A stretch of 64,000 nt of DNA from positions 806,001-870,000 of the forward strand of contig NZ_JANUGZ010000003.1 in NCBI RefSeq assembly GCF_024753205.1. The letters are read 5' to 3'. Source of the DNA: Massilia aurea (GTDB taxonomy: Bacteria > Pseudomonadota > Gammaproteobacteria > Burkholderiales > Burkholderiaceae_D). This document shows positions 60,269-64,000 of the stretch, piece by piece; positions within the stretch are counted from its first letter, which is position 1, and the number at the start of each line of letters is the position of its first letter. A program made the position numbers and the translations under genes. The notes below the pieces were generated by a model that worked only from the letters and a program-made list of their open reading frames with translations, did not search any database and was not told where the DNA came from.

Positions 60269-63043
60269 TTAGTGCGCCTTTTCCCAGTTCTCGCCGACGC
60301 CCGTTTCGGCCACCAGCGGCACCTTGAGCGTTGCCACGCCCGCCATCAGCTCAGGCAGCTTCACGCGCACCAGTTCGAGTTCGGCCTGTGGCACTTCGAG
60401 TACCAGTTCATCGTGCACCTGCATGATCATGCGCGTGCCCAGCTTTTCAGTTTCGAGCCAGTCCTGCACGGCGATCATCGCCAGCTTGATCAGGTCAGCC
60501 GCCGTGCCCTGCATCGGCGCATTGATCGCGGCCCGTTCGGCGCCGGCGCGGCGCGGGCCGTTCGGCGAATTGATCTCGGGCAGCCACAGGCGGCGGCCGA
60601 ACACCGTTTCGACATAGCCGCGCGCCTTGGCCTGCAGGCGCGTTTCGTCCATGTACTGCTTCACGCCCGAGAAGCGCGCGAAGTAGCGTTCAATATAATT
60701 GGCCGCCGCGCCCCGTTCGATGTTCAGGTTGGCCGCCAGGCCGAAGGCGCTCATGCCGTAGATCAGGCCAAAGTTGATGACCTTGGCATAGCGGCGCTGT
60801 TCGCTCTGCACGTCCGCGGGCGGGATGCCGAAGATCTCGGCGGCCGTCGCGCGGTGGATGTCTTCGCCATCGGCAAAGGCCTTGAGCATCGCGGCGTCGC
60901 CCGAGATATGCGCCATGATGCGCAGCTCGATCTGCGAATAGTCGGCCGAGACGATCACGCTGCCGGGCGGCGCGATGAACGCTTCGCGGATACGGCGCCC
61001 TTCGGCGTTGCGCACCGGGATATTCTGCAGGTTCGGCTCATTGGACGACAGGCGCCCCGTGATTGCCACCGCCTGCGAGTAATTGGTGTGCACGCGCCCC
61101 GTGCTGGCGTTGACCATCTTCGGCAGCTTGTCGGTATAGGTCGACTTGAGCTTGGACATGCCGCGGTGCTCGAGCAGGATCTTCGGCAGCGGGTAATCCT
61201 CGGCCAGCTTTTGCAGCACTTCTTCGTCGGTCGACGCCGCGCCGGTGGCGGTCTTCTTGATCACCGGCAGGCCGAGTTTGACGAAGAAGATCTCGCCGAT
61301 CTGCTTCGGCGAACCCAGGTTGAACGGGCCACCGGCCAGCTCGTAAGCCTGCTGCTCGAGTTCGAGCATGCGCTTGCCCAGTTCGTTCGATTGCACGCCC
61401 AGCAGGTCGCTGTCGATCAGCACGCCGTTGCGCTCGATCTTGTGCAGCACTTCCATCGTCGGCATCTCGATGTCGCGGTAGATGTACGTGAGGCCCTTGT
61501 CGGCTTCGACGTGCGGCAGCATCGACCCGTGCAGGCGCAGTGTGATATCGGAATCCTCGGCCGCGTACTCGGTGGCGCGGCCCAGCTCGACCTGGTCGAA
61601 GCAGATCTGGTTGACGCCCTTGCCGCACACATCCACGAACGGAATCGTCGTGTAACCGAGGTGGCGCATGGCCATCGTGTCCATGTCGTGCGGCTTGTGC
61701 GACTCGAATACATACGACTGCAGCAGCGTGTCATGCACGATGCCCTTCAGGGTGATGCCATGGTTGGCGAAGATGTGCATGTCGTACTTGAGGTTCTGGC
61801 CGAGCTTGGGCTTGGCCGGATTTTCCAGCCAGGACCGCATCTTTTCCAGTACGTGCTCACGCTCGAGCTGGTCAGGGGCACCGGCATAGCGATGCGCCAG
61901 CGGGATGTAGGCGCCCTTGCCCGGTTCGACCGACAGCGAAATGCCGACCATCTGCGCCGTCATCGGATCGAGCGACGTCGTTTCGGTATCGACCGACGTG
62001 AGTGCGGCAGCGTCGATCAGCGCCAGCCACGTGTCGAGCTGCGCATCGGTGAGAATCGTCTCGTACTCGCCCTTGATAACCGGCATGCCGTCCAGCGTGG
62101 CCTGCGCGCCTTCCGGCGAATTGAGCGGACCGCCGCCCGGCGCACTGCCGGCTGCCGGCCGCACGCTGCCGTCGCCGGCTTTGGCGCCGCCCAGGTCGCG
62201 CAGCATCGTCTTGAAGCCGTAGCGGCTGAAAAATTCGCGCAGCGCGTCGGCATTTTCGGGCCGGCCGACCAGCGTTTCTTCAAATGACACCACGTGCTTG
62301 ACCAGGTCGCAGTCGGTTTTCACGGTGATCAGCTCGCGGCCTTTCGGCAGCCAATCGAGCGCCGCGCGCAGGTTCTCGCCCACGGCGCCACCGATACTGC
62401 CGGCGTTTTCCATCACGCCGTCGAGCGAGCCGTGCAGCGTGAGCCACTTGACGGCTGTCTTGGGACCGCACTTGGGCACGCCCGGGACGTTGTCGACGGT
62501 GTCGCCGACGAGGGTCAGGTAATCGATGATGCGGTTCGGTGGCACGCCGAACTTGGCCAGCACGCCGGCGTCGTCCAGGCGCTCGTTGCTCATCGTGTTA
62601 ATCAGCATGACCTTGTCATTGACAAGCTGGGCCAGGTCCTTGTCGCCGGTGGAGACGACCGTCTTCATGCCGCGCGCGGTGGCCTGTACGGCCAGCGTGC
62701 CGATCACGTCGTCGGCCTCGACACCCTCGACCATCAGGATCGGCCAGCCCATGAGCCGCACCACTTCGTGGATCGGCTCGATCTGCTTGCCCAGGTCTTC
62801 CGGCATCGACGCACGCGTGGCCTTGTAGTCGGGGTACAGGTCGTCGCGGAAGGTCTTGCCCTTGGCATCGAACACGCAGGCAATGTAGGCGGCAGGAAAG
62901 TCGGCGCGCAGGCGGCGCAGCATATTGACCATGCCGTGCATGGCGCCGGTCGGGAAGCCGTCCGGGCTCCTCAGGTCGGGCAATGCATGAAAGGCGCGGT
63001 AGAGATAGCTGGAACCGTCGACGAGCAGAAGGGTATTGTCCAT
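60269..63043 (-). CDS. polA: DNA polymerase I
   Basis: A 924-residue repair and Okazaki-fragment polymerase with all three domains. The 5'-3' exonuclease (about 1-290) has LLVDGSSYLYRAFHALPDL and GVEADDVIGTLA; the 3'-5' exonuclease has SVDTETTSLDPM and YAAEDSDIT, so it appears active; the polymerase has VSADYSQIELRIMAH and QVHDELVLEVP. Of normal length. It is divergent from the DUF2782 and thrB genes. Confidence 0.97.
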   Translation of the reverse strand: MDNTLLLVDGSSYLYRAFHALPDLRSPDGFPTGAMHGMVNMLRRLRADFPAAYIACVFDAKGKTFRDDLYPDYKATRASMPEDLGKQIEPIHEVVRLMGWPILMVEGVEADDVIGTLAVQATARGMKTVVSTGDKDLAQLVNDKVMLINTMSNERLDDAGVLAKFGVPPNRIIDYLTLVGDTVDNVPGVPKCGPKTAVKWLTLHGSLDGVMENAGSIGGAVGENLRAALDWLPKGRELITVKTDCDLVKHVVSFEETLVGRPENADALREFFSRYGFKTMLRDLGGAKAGDGSVRPAAGSAPGGGPLNSPEGAQATLDGMPVIKGEYETILTDAQLDTWLALIDAAALTSVDTETTSLDPMTAQMVGISLSVEPGKGAYIPLAHRYAGAPDQLEREHVLEKMRSWLENPAKPKLGQNLKYDMHIFANHGITLKGIVHDTLLQSYVFESHKPHDMDTMAMRHLGYTTIPFVDVCGKGVNQICFDQVELGRATEYAAEDSDITLRLHGSMLPHVEADKGLTYIYRDIEMPTMEVLHKIERNGVLIDSDLLGVQSNELGKRMLELEQQAYELAGGPFNLGSPKQIGEIFFVKLGLPVIKKTATGAASTDEEVLQKLAEDYPLPKILLEHRGMSKLKSTYTDKLPKMVNASTGRVHTNYSQAVAITGRLSSNEPNLQNIPVRNAEGRRIREAFIAPPGSVIVSADYSQIELRIMAHISGDAAMLKAFADGEDIHRATAAEIFGIPPADVQSEQRRYAKVINFGLIYGMSAFGLAANLNIERGAAANYIERYFARFSGVKQYMDETRLQAKARGYVETVFGRRLWLPEINSPNGPRRAGAERAAINAPMQGTAADLIKLAMIAVQDWLETEKLGTRMIMQVHDELVLEVPQAELELVRVKLPELMAGVATLKVPLVAETGVGENWEKAH

Positions 63044-63236
63044 ATGGGGCGAAAATCAGGTAAGCATGCGGCGTCAGGGTGGCGCCAGGGTCGCTGCCAT
63101 TATCGCAGAATCCGCATGATGAGCAGCGCCCGCTCCAGCGTCTCAATTCCTCGCAGCAATCATGGGATATGGCACACGTTTCACAGGGAGGCGGTACTGT
63201 TTGCTACAATGGACTAAACGACATTAGGTGACCATC

Positions 63237-63779
63237 ATGCTGCGCTCGACACCCCGCTTTGCCCTCCTGACGCTGTGCCTGTTCGCCCACGCGGGCTTGG
63301 CATCGGCGCAGCCGACCACACCACCGCAAACGCAGACCCAGCCAGCGCCACGCGCCACGACGCCAGCCCAGCCAGCGCAGCAACAGCGCCCGAGCGACGC
63401 GCCGCCGCAGACCGAGCGCATCGAGCCGGGCAGCGATGTGCCGGCCACGACGATCCCGCCGCGCAAAGGCACGGTCATTACCGAGAAACGCGGCAATGAC
63501 GGCAAGATCAACGAAGTCGAAGTGCAAGCCGGCCCAAGCCGCTACACCATGAAGCCCAACGTTGCACCGGGAAATGCCCAACCAGGCGATATCTCGGGCA
63601 GCAGCATCCGCGCCCCACAATGGCAAGTGATGGAATTTGATTTTGGCAATCCCAAGAAGCAGAACACCGACGAGCAGCCAGCCGCCGCGGCGCCAGCCCG
63701 TGCCGGTGCAGCCGGGACCATCCCGGCGCGCGCCGATGTGCCGCCGCCACCTGCACTCGAGCCGACCACCAAACAATGA
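63237..63779 (+). CDS. DUF2782 domain-containing exported protein
   Basis: A 180-residue protein with a signal peptide (ALLTLCLFAHAGLASAQ), a Pro/Gln/Thr-rich spacer of about 45 residues, and a short conserved domain (GTVITEKRGNDGKINEVEVQ is its core). ATG 63237 has AGGTGA upstream; a GTG at 63228 is an alternative. TACAAT at 63205-63210 may be the -10. The polA-DUF2782-thrB order is common in this family. Function unknown. Confidence 0.85.
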   Translation: MLRSTPRFALLTLCLFAHAGLASAQPTTPPQTQTQPAPRATTPAQPAQQQRPSDAPPQTERIEPGSDVPATTIPPRKGTVITEKRGNDGKINEVEVQAGPSRYTMKPNVAPGNAQPGDISGSSIRAPQWQVMEFDFGNPKKQNTDEQPAAAAPARAGAAGTIPARADVPPPPALEPTTKQ

Positions 63780-63843
63780 TCCCGCCTGCCGCGTTCGCGC
63801 GGCAGTCTCGCGGCCATCGTCCACTTCTCTTTCTTGCTAGCTC

Positions 63844-64000
63844 ATGGCAGTTTTCACCGCGGTCTCGCTGGATGACCTTCACCAGTGGATCAAGCAGTTC
63901 CCCCTCGGCCAGGCCGTCGGGCTCGAAGGCATTTCCTCCGGCATCGACAACAGCAATTTCTTTTTGAATACTCAGCACGGTCCGCAGTCCGGTCCGCAGT
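63844..64000 (+). CDS. thrB: Homoserine kinase, 5' part only
   Basis: The first 52 codons of an APH-fold homoserine kinase (ThrB type II), which phosphorylates homoserine in threonine synthesis. [19 protein letters not shown] and [13 protein letters not shown] match the usual N-terminus. It runs off the right edge. It follows the DUF2782 gene by 64 bases. Confidence 0.9.
   Translation, partial: MAVFTAVSLDDLHQWIKQFPLGQAVGLEGISSGIDNSNFFLNTQHGPQSGPQ

Overview
The window looks like a chromosomal segment of a high-GC betaproteobacterium, most likely an Oxalobacteraceae member of the Massilia/Telluria/Duganella type. The pointers are a caa3-type CoxB, a PEP-CTERM protein, the xseB-ispA-dxs and polA-DUF2782-thrB gene orders, the yggS/pilT-pilU arrangement and the dispersed REP-like hairpins. 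This is inferred from gene content only. I see no rRNA, tRNA, CRISPR array, prophage or intact insertion sequence.

Layout. 1-2.4 kb: cytochrome oxidase ctaD (partial) and coxB. 2.7-4.9 kb: a BioC-like methyltransferase, comF and trmL, followed by a four-copy inverted REP-like cluster. 5.2-7.6 kb: a TetR regulator divergent from a flavin/PNPOx-like protein and an epoxide hydrolase, with a perfect palindromic operator between them. 7.6-11.7 kb: a leftward operon of a PilU-like ATPase, hldE2/rfaE2, a class V aminotransferase and an SGNH hydrolase. 11.8-14.4 kb: oxyR and an MscS-type channel, overlapping tail to tail. 14.8-18.2 kb: a PAS-HTH regulator divergent from a bacteriophytochrome/HWE kinase/receiver hybrid. 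18.2-18.7 kb: remnants of a divergent TetR/SDR pair that has lost both 5' halves. 18.8-22 kb: a rhomboid protease, a PEP-CTERM protein and PhoX with Pho-box-like sites. 22.2-24.1 kb: ubiA and a yqjDEK-like trio. 24.1-27.9 kb: proC, yggS, pilT and pilU.

28-32.5 kb: two TonB-dependent receptors. 32.7-35.7 kb: glutathione peroxidase, a DUF2145 pair and small exported or hypothetical proteins. 35.9-36.4 kb: a YefM/YoeB toxin-antitoxin pair. 36.5-40.3 kb: glcDEF glycolate oxidase. 40.4-44.3 kb: corrinoid adenosyltransferase, a 2OG-Fe(II) oxygenase, an SDR, a LysR regulator and an EamA exporter. 44.4-48.7 kb: an ECF sigma factor, zinc-finger anti-sigma factor, exported subtilase and outer-membrane-like protein in overlapping frames, then an exported protein of unknown function. 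48.7-51.8 kb: dxs, ispA and xseB. 52.1-57.1 kb: a Rieske oxygenase, a DMT transporter, sseA, a ZIP transporter, a 160-bp fold-back MITE and a dienelactone hydrolase. 57.1-64 kb: a large hybrid histidine kinase, polA, a DUF2782 protein and the start of thrB.

The most interesting unit is the ECF cassette. The anti-sigma factor carries, beyond its membrane segment, a domain that resembles a subtilase propeptide, and the next gene is an exported subtilase whose oxyanion Asn position appears to be Asp. The cassette and the next exported gene are each preceded by TGAACC-N16-GTAT. Together these suggest a self-contained envelope-sensing circuit in which protease and anti-sigma factor interact through the propeptide-like domain; this is a hypothesis. 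Other items of note are the phytochrome without a neighbouring heme oxygenase, the fold-back MITE with a CTAG duplication, and two dispersed hairpins whose paired changes preserve the stem.
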